A stretch of 33,610 nt of DNA from positions 1 to 33,610 of the IMG/VR virus record IMGVR_UViG_3300025132_000150; one strand, 5' to 3'. Both the position numbers and the translations under genes were made by a program. This stretch comes from a virus. Numbering within the stretch: the stretch's first letter is position 1; each line of letters begins with the position of its first letter. The notes below the pieces were generated by a model. It was not told the DNA's origin, did not search any database, and saw nothing but the letters and a program-made list of their open reading frames with translations. This document shows, in pieces, positions 6,108 through 11,573 of this stretch.

Positions 6108-6723
6108 CTGCTATGCTAAATGGTTAATGGTTGTGCTTGCAGATCATGCAGATGAAGACAAGCACCTATGCTGGCCTAGTCTTAGCCGACTATCACAACG
6201 TACTGCTATGTCTGTAGCTACAGTAACGCGCAAGCTGCACTGGCTGGAAGATCACGGCTATCTAACTAGAGATCGTGGACACACAGGCAAGTCAACACGA
6301 TATATAATATTCCCAAAGGATGTTGCACACTGCAACAAACCTATTGCAGACAGCAACACCCCTGTTGCAGACAGCAACACTAACCTATCAATAACCAATA
6401 AAGAACCAAAGAAACAAAAGGGTCAGGTTCCAGATGACTGGTTCCCAAGTGATGACCTTTGCAAATCTATTGATGCCAAGCACAAGGAGAACATAGATCA
6501 TGTCACTCAAGCAGATAAGTTCATTAACTACCATCAAGCAACAGGCAAAAAGTTTGCGTCCTTCGACAGAGCCTACAGATACTGGTGTTCAAATCACATT
6601 GAGTGGAGAGCAAACGCAAGCAGGTCTGGATCGAATGCTGCAAGTAAACAATCCAGCCAAGGTAGACAAGCTGCTTCTCACTTCGCTAGAATGCACAACA
6701 GGCTGCAAGGTAGTAGAGATTAG
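6061..6723 (+). CDS. Replication initiator-like protein, winged helix (lambda O-like; 220 aa)
   Basis: Residues 14-84 form a winged helix of the phage replication-protein type: IPDCYAKWLMVVLADHADED, then CWPSLSRLSQRTAMSVATVT (HTH), RKLHWLEDHGYLTRDRG and a wing. A polar linker (residues 92-120) contains the repeated peptide IADSNT/VADSNT. A C-terminal domain follows (VPDDWFPSDDL, then FINYHQATGKKFASFDRAYR and YWCSNHIEW) of the type ending many phage initiators. The RBS is CAGGAGAACTACA. The linker codons make three 21-bp iterons, so the protein probably binds its own gene as lambda O does. No helicase loader of known type is obvious besides the next gene. Confidence 0.8.
   Translation: MAFLLMARAIKSEIPDCYAKWLMVVLADHADEDKHLCWPSLSRLSQRTAMSVATVTRKLHWLEDHGYLTRDRGHTGKSTRYIIFPKDVAHCNKPIADSNTPVADSNTNLSITNKEPKKQKGQVPDDWFPSDDLCKSIDAKHKENIDHVTQADKFINYHQATGKKFASFDRAYRYWCSNHIEWRANASRSGSNAASKQSSQGRQAASHFARMHNRLQGSRD
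6322..6378 (+). repeat. Three 21-bp iterons inside the initiator gene, candidate origin
   Basis: Three dyads of form GTTGC-N5-GCAAC lie exactly 21 bp apart: GTTGC-ACACT-GCAAC at 6322-6336, ATTGC-AGACA-GCAAC at 6343-6357, and GTTGC-AGACA-GCAAC at 6364-6378. A-T-rich stretches flank both sides (about 6299-6312 and 6381-6415). The layout matches lambdoid origins, where iterons sit inside the initiator gene next to an A-T-rich region. Confidence 0.65.
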
Positions 6724-7126
6724 CCGCAGTAGCTTCAAGGATGATGGTGTAGATATTATTGTCAGTGGCTATAGAATAGAATCGACATCGCTTGATGCTA
6801 TTAACAAATGTATAGCTACAGTTATGCAAGCCATGGTTCCAATGCCAAAAGAAATGCTAGTCGATGACCTCACCCTGCTGGCTGCGCTGGTGGTAAAGCC
6901 AGCAGGGGAGTCATCGGACGATCATGCAATGCGGATACAAGCTATAGCTAACGAACTATCAGCTTACCCAGCCGACATCGTTAAGTATGCAATCAAGCAG
7001 GTGTCTGAGACTACTACTTTCTGGCCCGCATACTCAGAGTTTCACAAGCATATCAAGTGGAGACTAAGACGTAGAGAGCTAATGCTTTCATCACTACAAC
7101 AAAAGAAAATTGCACTAGGAGATTAA
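6635..7126 (+). CDS. Replication-region hypothetical protein (163 aa)
   Basis: The open frame begins at 6500, but its first 45 residues are just another frame of the initiator's C-terminal domain. I favour the ATG at 6635, though the start is uncertain and one at 6742 is also possible. The recognisable part is the C-terminal helical region (LSAYPADIVKYAIKQVSETT, then FWPAYSEFHKHIKWRLRRRE). This is similar in style to phage proteins encoded just after the initiator, where a W.P...EL......RR helix is typical. A role as helicase loader or replication accessory is inference from position. Confidence 0.6.
   Translation: MLQVNNPAKVDKLLLTSLECTTGCKVVEISRSSFKDDGVDIIVSGYRIESTSLDAINKCIATVMQAMVPMPKEMLVDDLTLLAALVVKPAGESSDDHAMRIQAIANELSAYPADIVKYAIKQVSETTTFWPAYSEFHKHIKWRLRRRELMLSSLQQKKIALGD
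6862..6916. repeat. Long imperfect inverted repeat within the replication gene
   Basis: CGATGAC (6862-6868) pairs with GTCATCG (6910-6916), and CCCTGCTGGCT (6873-6883) pairs with AGCCAGCAGGG (6897-6907). The total is 18 bp of stem with a small internal loop and a 13-nt apical loop. It is much stronger than expected inside a coding sequence. It could be part of the origin, an RNA structure affecting the operon, or a recombination hotspot. Confidence 0.55.
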
Positions 7127-7128
7127 TC

Positions 7129-7314
7129 ATGGACAGTCAATTATGTGACCAGCTAATTGGCATTCTGCAAGAAATAAAAGAAACCAATCACATAATGGAA
7201 ATGGATAACCCATACGAAAATCCAGACTTTGAAAAAAATTGGTATCGACCAGCCGAAAAACAAAAATATCATTTGATGGATAAACTTATCGAAATGATTA
7301 AGAAAGAAGCTTGA
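7129..7314 (+). CDS. Hypothetical protein (61 aa)
   Basis: RBS AGGAGATTAATC precedes the ATG. The 61-residue product is acidic and helical (QLCDQLIGILQEIKETNHIM, then EKQKYHLMDKLIEMIKKEA), with a likely coiled coil or small helical bundle. It is the last gene before the second operator-bearing promoter; its stop codon lies inside the -35 element. No family recognised. Confidence 0.65.
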   Translation: MDSQLCDQLIGILQEIKETNHIMEMDNPYENPDFEKNWYRPAEKQKYHLMDKLIEMIKKEA

Positions 7315-7339
7315 CCTAACTGCATAGTTGCAGTAGTAT
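7311..7339 (+). promoter_or_regulatory. Promoter of the recombination operon, with operator
   Basis: The -35 TTGACC (7311-7316) and -10 TAGTAT (7334-7339) are 17 bp apart, close to the sigma-70 consensus. The perfect dyad ACTGCA-TAGT-TGCAGT (7319-7334) fills the spacer, so a bound repressor would block polymerase. Both half-sites are identical to those at 2793-2808, while the central 4 bp differ, as expected for a true dimer-binding operator. The predicted transcript start is near 7345. Confidence 0.75.
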
Positions 7340-7344
7340 TAAAA

Positions 7345-7420
7345 GGTAAGTGGCGGCTCGTTCGGGACTGTTGCATTCCGCAGTGTTTGCATTAGTGGAT
7401 ACCTTCGCGTCACTTACACC
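7345..7420 (+). ncRNA. Structured 5' leader before the recombination genes
   Basis: The predicted transcript begins GGTAAGTG. GTAAGTG (7346-7352) pairs perfectly with CACTTAC (7411-7417), enclosing 58 nt. The stem can be extended by GCG (7353-7355) with CGC (7406-7408) across a 2-nt bulge. Inside, CGGGA (7363-7367) can pair with TTCCG (7376-7380, one G-T pair), or GCGG (7353-7356) with CCGC (7378-7381) as an alternative. AGTG (7394-7397) can compete for CACT (7411-7414). It ends about 10 nt before AAAAGGAGAACTACTATG. No known riboswitch class is recognised. Confidence 0.5.
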
Positions 7421-7438
7421 ATTAAAAGGAGAACTACT

Positions 7439-8260
7439 ATGAACAGACTAGGATTTCTAGGCGGCTCAGATATGAACCGCATCATGCGAGGCGAATGGAT
7501 TGCCTTGTGGGAAGAGAAGACAGGCAAGGCAGAGCCTACTGATCTCTCAAATGTTTTAGCAGTACAGCTAGGTATAAACACCGAACACTTTAACAAGCGT
7601 TGGTTTGGTCAGCAATACAGTTCTGAGGATTCAGAAACTATTGTCGCTGCTCACAAAGGTCAAGGCTGGGGTGTTACAACAGAAATGAATTGGGAAGGTG
7701 TACCTCTCAAAGGAACTGTAGATGGTCATATCTTAGTAGACAGAAGGTTTACTGACGAGATCATTGAGTGCAAGCATACATACGAAACAAACAGTATGGA
7801 AAATTGTTTGGCTTTGTACATGCCACAGATGCAATTCTATATGTGGTTGCATCAAGCTAAAGGCTGCTATCTATCTGTAATCTTTGGCAACCGCAAGTGG
7901 GCTGCTGTATATGTACAGAAAGATTGGGACTACATCAACAAGATGAAGGTACACATCACCGAGTTTTGGAGGCATGTCACTGAGGACACCCGCCCTTTCG
8001 GTGACAACGAAGTACCACCTGTATCTATAGATAAGATCAAAGTCGATGGCATGACTAAGCGTGACGCATCAGCAGACAATGAATTTATGAGCAGATGCCA
8101 TGACTACATTGCTTACAAAGATTCAGCAAAATTATTTGAGTCAGCCAAATCTGATCTTAGGGATATGGTTGGTGACGATGAGCGAGAAGTATACTGTGAT
8201 CTTCTTGCCATCAAACGCGATAAGCGCGGATCATTACGCATCACAGTAAAGGAGAACTAG
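7439..8260 (+). CDS. YqaJ-type recombinase / lambda exonuclease-like nuclease (273 aa)
   Basis: A PD-(D/E)XK nuclease of the YqaJ viral recombinase group, which digests one strand of double-stranded DNA ends for strand annealing. Visible motifs are GFLGGSD (residues 5-11), GTVDGH with Asp95, EIIECKHTY with Glu110 and Lys112, and YMPQMQFYMW, where Gln130 matches the family's downstream Q. At 273 residues it is close to the usual length (about 200-300). The RBS is AAAGGAGAACTACT. It is followed after one base by a putative annealing protein, the expected Red-like exonuclease-plus-annealing pair, and driven by the promoter at 7311. Confidence 0.85.
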   Translation: MNRLGFLGGSDMNRIMRGEWIALWEEKTGKAEPTDLSNVLAVQLGINTEHFNKRWFGQQYSSEDSETIVAAHKGQGWGVTTEMNWEGVPLKGTVDGHILVDRRFTDEIIECKHTYETNSMENCLALYMPQMQFYMWLHQAKGCYLSVIFGNRKWAAVYVQKDWDYINKMKVHITEFWRHVTEDTRPFGDNEVPPVSIDKIKVDGMTKRDASADNEFMSRCHDYIAYKDSAKLFESAKSDLRDMVGDDEREVYCDLLAIKRDKRGSLRITVKEN

Positions 8261-8261
8261 A

Positions 8262-8720
8262 ATGTCTAAAGACAAACTTGAGTTATGGAACAAGGTATCA
8301 AAGTCTGATCCCAAGTTTCTAAAGAAGGTATCGTTTGGATCACGCTCATTTACAGCTATTGATCCACAGTATCAGGTCAGAGCAGCAACAGAACAGTTTG
8401 GTACGATAGGCCACGGCTGGGGATGGAGCAACGAAACACGCTTCATCAATGTATCGAATGGAGACACTGCTGTTATAGCTGATGTAACTATATGGACAGG
8501 ATCGCCTAGCAATTCATTCGGGCCTTTCTCTGGATGCAGAAAGTTTTTTGATTCTGCTAAAGGTAGAATGGCAGAGGATGCACCCAAGATGGCGATCACT
8601 GATGGTCTTACAAAAGCCCTATCCCACTTAGGATTCAATGCAGATGTATTCCTTGGTGAGATGGATGGCAACAAATATGCAGCCGATTCAAAGGCTGGTA
8701 AAAATACAGGAGGCTGGTAA
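8262..8720 (+). CDS. Putative single-strand annealing protein, Rad52/ERF-like (152 aa)
   Basis: The pattern LELWNKVSKSDPKFLKKV, then FTAIDPQYQVRAATEQFGTI, GHGWGW and DAPKMAITDGLTKALSHLGF is that of a phage family usually found beside YqaJ-like nucleases. The last segment, with Asp-Ala..A.TD...KA.S.LGF, resembles the C-terminal core of ERF/Rad52-like annealing proteins. It would coat single strands made by the nuclease and anneal them to homologous DNA. RBS AAAGGAGAACTAGA. The function is inferred from family resemblance and context. The stop overlaps the next start in TAATG. Confidence 0.7.
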   Translation: MSKDKLELWNKVSKSDPKFLKKVSFGSRSFTAIDPQYQVRAATEQFGTIGHGWGWSNETRFINVSNGDTAVIADVTIWTGSPSNSFGPFSGCRKFFDSAKGRMAEDAPKMAITDGLTKALSHLGFNADVFLGEMDGNKYAADSKAGKNTGGW

Positions 8721-8941
8721 TGGATAACAATTATAAAATTGAGCATGATGTACCTATGCCCCGCGAAATGACAGGGCATAGTTCAAAATACAGTGTATTA
8801 AAACACATGGAGAAAGGAGACAGTTTTATTATTGGCAGTGGCTTTGTTGCTTCTTTAAGACAAGCCGCAAGAAAATGGGATATAAAAATTGTTACAAGAA
8901 AAGAAAACAATATGTCCCATAGAATATGGAGAGCAAACTAA
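8720..8941 (+). CDS. Small phage protein (73 aa), DUF7303-like
   Basis: The pattern PMPREMTGHSSKYSVLKHME, then KGDSFIIG, SLRQAARKWDIKIVTRKE and HRIWRAN is that of a small phage family (Y....MP......YP...M..GDSF......... A......FT.R....G..VWR). These are widespread in phages, of unknown role, and often near recombination or SSB genes. It is joined by TAATG overlaps on both sides (8719-8723 and 8939-8943). Confidence 0.7.
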   Translation: MDNNYKIEHDVPMPREMTGHSSKYSVLKHMEKGDSFIIGSGFVASLRQAARKWDIKIVTRKENNMSHRIWRAN

Positions 8942-9066
8942 TGTTTTCTTCAAAGTTTGTTTTGCACTTAGAGGAAATAAAAATAAGACTCACCAACTTA
9001 GAACATAAGGTAGAAAAATTATTATGGCTCTTACAAGAGAGTAAGGAAAAGGAGAACAAAAAATGA
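8941..9066 (+). CDS. Short coiled-coil protein (41 aa)
   Basis: A 41-residue frame starting in a TAATG overlap with the previous gene, with GGAGAGCAAACTA just upstream, and ending in an ATGA overlap with the SSB-like gene. The product has a regular hydrophobic heptad pattern (FVLHLEEIKIRLTNLEHKVE, then KLLWLLQESKEK), so a dimeric or trimeric coiled coil is likely. The overlaps and RBS support it as a real gene. Function unknown. Confidence 0.6.
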   Translation: MFSSKFVLHLEEIKIRLTNLEHKVEKLLWLLQESKEKENKK

Positions 9067-9479
9067 CTGAGTATGATAACACTAACAGAGGCGCAGCTTT
9101 CAAACCCTTTCCAGAGCAACAGCTTATACTACAAGGCAAGCTCAATATCATGGGAGAGGATGGGCAAGTCGCGCTTATCATGGCTGAATCCAGAGATGGA
9201 AACAAACGCATTGAGGTCTTTCAAAAGATAGGATGCTTGTTCCCTAATGATAAAAAGGGTAATGAAAAAGCACCTGATTACAGTGGGCCGCTTGATGGAT
9301 TGCACCAAGATTGGAAGATTGCTTCTTGGAAAGAGATGAAAGACGATAAAGCTTACATGTCTTTACAAGTATCAGAGTACAAGGCAAAGCCAATAGACGA
9401 TGAGATACCTGAGTTTGGTGATAATCTAAAAGATGAAGAAAAAACTAGCGCAGAACCAAATGAAGATGTACCATTCTGA
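9063..9479 (+). CDS. Putative single-stranded DNA-binding protein (138 aa)
   Basis: The N-terminal two-thirds look sheet-rich (AAFKPFPEQQLILQGKLNIM, then QVALIMAES and RIEVFQKIGCLFPN), followed by WKEMKDDKAYMSLQVSEYK. A long acidic tail then ends in Glu-Asp-Val-Pro-Phe. An acidic tail with a terminal D-[IV]-P-F-like tip is the hallmark of SSB proteins, which use it to recruit partners. No canonical OB-fold signature can be read by eye, so the SSB call rests mainly on the tail and the location after the exonuclease and annealing genes. RBS AAAGGAGAACAAAAA. Confidence 0.55.
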   Translation: MTEYDNTNRGAAFKPFPEQQLILQGKLNIMGEDGQVALIMAESRDGNKRIEVFQKIGCLFPNDKKGNEKAPDYSGPLDGLHQDWKIASWKEMKDDKAYMSLQVSEYKAKPIDDEIPEFGDNLKDEEKTSAEPNEDVPF

Positions 9480-9550
9480 GGCAAGTTGATTAGTTCTCCG
9501 CTTGCCTCAAAGGGTGGGTCAGCCGTTTATGGGTTTTTCGGCTGGCCCAC
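9478..9550. terminator. Double hairpin between convergent operons
   Basis: Hairpin 1 has arms GAGGCAAG (9478-9485) and CTTGCCTC (9501-9508). Hairpin 2 has arms GTGGGTCAGCCG (9514-9525) and CGGCTGGCCCAC (9539-9550) with a single G-T mismatch pair. They sit exactly between the last early gene and the last late gene. Neither has a clean T tail, so they may act as a two-sided block with some readthrough, or protect 3' ends. Confidence 0.7.
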
Positions 9551-9997
9551 TTACACTATCAATCCTTTACGATACCCATTTTTCTTATCGTAAGTAAGGG
9601 ATTCTTTTCTATTACCCTCTGGCTTGTAGCTACAGTGTATCCAACCACTGTTGCCGCCAGTGTAACACTCTAATATTAACTGATCGAAATCAAGGTTGTC
9701 CTGTATCCACATAGCCAACCCATAGTTATCTACACCAGCAACTTCAAAGTCAGCCGCTTCACCCTTTGCATGCTGGCTGTGGATATTTGAACCTATGGCA
9801 ACACAAAGCTCACCACTGCGGAAACCTGACGATACAAGAAATGGCCCATGCTCATTACGAATAGGTTGCAATATATTTTCACACAACAATTTCATAGACT
9901 CTATTTGACTATCATCAGGTGTATTAGGTATCCCTTTACGCTCTGCTGTCTGGCTTTTTACCATTTCATCTAAAGAAAAATTTTCTGACAACTTCAT
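9551..9997 (-). CDS. Endolysin: M15-family zinc peptidase (148 aa)
   Basis: A peptidoglycan peptidase of the M15 (D-Ala-D-Ala carboxypeptidase-like) group. It reads KLSENFSLDEMVKSQTAERK, then VSSGFRSGELCVAIGS, then SQHAKGEAADFEV with zinc ligands His76 and Asp83, and GWIHCSY with His121. It would cut cell-wall peptide cross-links to release progeny. It has no signal peptide, so it depends on the holin encoded upstream. I start at the ATG at 9997, which overlaps the holin stop by ATGA. The upstream extension to 10069 is holin sequence in another frame. It is the last gene of the late operon. Confidence 0.85.
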   Translation of the reverse strand: MKLSENFSLDEMVKSQTAERKGIPNTPDDSQIESMKLLCENILQPIRNEHGPFLVSSGFRSGELCVAIGSNIHSQHAKGEAADFEVAGVDNYGLAMWIQDNLDFDQLILECYTGGNSGWIHCSYKPEGNRKESLTYDKKNGYRKGLIV

Positions 9998-10371
9998 TTC
10001 TTCATACCTTTCAAGCCGCGCAAACCAAAGCTTGCAGCTATTGAAGCATAAACAGCATACTGAAACCACTCAGGAGTATTAGATAAAGCAGCGAATCCAT
10101 CAGCAACATACTCTTGGGTAAAAGGAATGAAGCACATTGCAATTATAGCTATAAAGAGAATAGTCCACGCTTCGTCCTTCCAGCTATTGTCACTGGCTTG
10201 AGCCATAATCTTTTCCCAGCCAGCCTCATGCGTAGCAGCAACCTTCATTACTTCTGCTTCTGCCTCTGCTTTTGCCTGAGCCACCTTACCTTTAGCTTTG
10301 GTAGCCTCTACCTTTGACTCCATCCAACTGCCAGCCAGTGAAGCTATAGGGCCGATTAAAGCCTGTATCAT
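9994..10371 (-). CDS. Holin of the three-TM (GTA-type) family (125 aa)
   Basis: Has an N-terminal hydrophobic/amphipathic start (MIQALIGPIASLAG), a charged Lys/Ala/Glu helix (residues 20-45), then WKDEAWTILFIAIIAMCFIP (membrane segment about 69-84) and EWFQYAVYASIAASFGLRGL (103-120). The WKDE-W....F..P..L.F.P motif with a final G.rg.kg.k is typical of the GTA_holin_3TM family. It would form pores that let the endolysin reach the wall. It starts in a TAATG overlap and overlaps the endolysin by ATGA. Confidence 0.8.
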   Translation of the reverse strand: MIQALIGPIASLAGSWMESKVEATKAKGKVAQAKAEAEAEVMKVAATHEAGWEKIMAQASDNSWKDEAWTILFIAIIAMCFIPFTQEYVADGFAALSNTPEWFQYAVYASIAASFGLRGLKGMKK

Positions 10372-10580
10372 TACTTCTCTCCCTTGTGTTCATGCCCCAT
10401 CCAGATACCGAACACGCCTGTCATCACTCCCATAACTACAGATACAAATGCAGACTGTGCTGCTGTAGGCACATCTAAATCCATAAACCATTCAGCGCAT
10501 CGCCATGACATAACTGTACTAGCTAACATCATACAACGAGGCAGTATCTTCCAAGCTAAAAATTGTTCAACAGTAATCAT
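10371..10580 (-). CDS. Small membrane protein, putative lysis accessory (69 aa)
   Basis: Two hydrophobic segments (about residues 12-30 and 41-61), reading TVEQFLAWKILPRCMMLAST and SAFVSVVMGVMTGVFGIWMG, end in a charged GHEHKGEK tail. Similar small proteins with a QFLAWKILPR start occur in the lysis modules of marine phages. It could be a second holin or an antiholin, which is inference from position beside the three-TM holin. It overlaps both neighbours (ATGA with the preceding gene, TAATG with the holin). Confidence 0.65.
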   Translation of the reverse strand: MITVEQFLAWKILPRCMMLASTVMSWRCAEWFMDLDVPTAAQSAFVSVVMGVMTGVFGIWMGHEHKGEK

Positions 10581-11071
10581 AGTTCTAATGCCCTAGCTAC
10601 ACTAACCATTAAAAAAATAAACAAACCTATAACAACAGCAAGAATAGCAAAGATGCCCAAAGCCATTTTAATATTCTCTTCCATCTCAGCAGCTTTTCTT
10701 ACTTGCTCTCGCCTAGCTTTTGCTGCTGCTTCTTTAGCTTCTTGAATACGCTTTGCTCTCTCTGCCAATATACCCGCCCATGTTCCGTGTCCAAACCTCA
10801 TATCAACCATGGTAGCTACTTCTTGTAACTGTTCGGCTGCCAGCTTTGCATCAATCACTTCTTTAGCTACACTCTCAACACCAAATTGATCTGCTAAACC
10901 AGTGCGAGATTTTTTATTACGAGCTTGTTGCGCTTCTTGATTGCCACGAAACAGATCATCTATTTGTGTAGCAATCTGTGATATATCTTTGCATGTTGAT
11001 ATATTACTTTTAATAAAATCAACTGAAGCCTTAACAAGGCTAATGCCAGTAAGAACTTCAGCTACAACCAT
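10577..11071 (-). CDS. Coiled-coil membrane-anchored protein (164 aa)
   Basis: A helical N-terminal half (residues 1-45 and 66-92) is followed by FGHGTWAGILAERAKRIQEA, a long Ala/Arg/Glu/Lys coiled coil (100-130), and one strong C-terminal membrane span (about 136-158, LGIFAILAVVIGLFIFLMV). I know similar proteins from marine podovirus genomes beside the holin but no assigned function. A spanin-like or tail-associated role is possible. It is stop/start coupled with the genes on both sides (TAATG at 11071). Confidence 0.65.
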   Translation of the reverse strand: MVVAEVLTGISLVKASVDFIKSNISTCKDISQIATQIDDLFRGNQEAQQARNKKSRTGLADQFGVESVAKEVIDAKLAAEQLQEVATMVDMRFGHGTWAGILAERAKRIQEAKEAAAKARREQVRKAAEMEENIKMALGIFAILAVVIGLFIFLMVSVARALEL

Positions 11072-11433
11072 TAGTCAGGCTTCGGATTATCCGCTTTGAT
11101 TTTGGCAACATGCTCTTGCCATTTGTCTAAGCCATTCTCTGTGATGTATTCAATTTGACTGTCTGTTGTACCATAGGCTGCCATTCTTGCTTTAAGCCAA
11201 GCTGGAGTTTCTGGAATTTCTACTTCTTCAATTGGCAAAGCACTTGCCGTAGACTTAAAACCAACTTTTGCAAAGCTAGGAGCAACGCCTTGTCTTGGTG
11301 CAAACTGATGAGCCAAATCATCAAGATCAGCTTCTTTCATATCTTTTGAAAGAACCAACTCAGCCCAACTTTCATCTGCATACCTCACTGTGGCAATGCC
11401 ATTCTCAATTTTTTCAATGCTATAATCAGTCAT
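11071..11433 (-). CDS. Hypothetical protein after the adhesin (120 aa), possible fibre chaperone
   Basis: I use the ATG at 11433, which forms TAATG with the Cys-rich gene before it; the upstream ATG at 11454 lies inside that gene. The N-terminal part (TDYSIEKIENGIATVRYADE, SWAELVLS) looks like a small sheet domain, and the C-terminal part (TPAWLKARMAAYGTTDSQIE, YITENGLDKWQ) is helical. Proteins of this kind lie just after tail fibres in other marine phages, so a fibre assembly role is plausible but unproven. Confidence 0.6.
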   Translation of the reverse strand: MTDYSIEKIENGIATVRYADESWAELVLSKDMKEADLDDLAHQFAPRQGVAPSFAKVGFKSTASALPIEEVEIPETPAWLKARMAAYGTTDSQIEYITENGLDKWQEHVAKIKADNPKPD

Positions 11434-11573
11434 TACCATTTCCTCATTGGGCATTGCTGCCCTTCTAGTTTAACCTTTAGTGGCATAAAACAACCACACT
11501 TTTTGCATTGCTTAATGCTTGATCTAAACCAATCACAAGCTACACAAATCTCATATCGTTCATCAGCAGTCAT
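11433..11573 (-). CDS. Cys-rich DUF6171-like small protein (46 aa)
   Basis: A 46-residue protein: MTADERYEICVACDWF, then KQCKKCGCFMPLKVKLEG and CPMRKW. Six cysteines in the order C10-x2-C13, C23-x2-C26-x-C28, C41 fit the small zinc-binding family DUF6171 often encoded near phage tail-fibre genes. It starts in a TGATG overlap with the adhesin stop and ends in a TAATG overlap with the next gene, so both ends are fixed. Function unknown; zinc binding is inferred from the cysteine spacing. Confidence 0.8.
   Translation of the reverse strand: MTADERYEICVACDWFRSSIKQCKKCGCFMPLKVKLEGQQCPMRKW

Noticed and set aside
6500-6634. Upstream extension of the 6635 gene from an ATG with AAGGAG about 10 nt before it
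   Set aside because: It would translate the conserved C-terminal domain of the initiator in a second frame, giving sequence with no protein-like pattern; the later start is more likely, though not certain.
7346-7420. tRNA-like element (7-bp acceptor-like stem, then A and CCA, total 72 nt plus tail)
   Set aside because: The terminal stem and following ACCA fit, but no D-arm, anticodon arm or T-arm can be drawn; the bases before the 3' arm do not form a 5-bp T stem, and the reverse strand fits no better. Treated as a leader structure instead.
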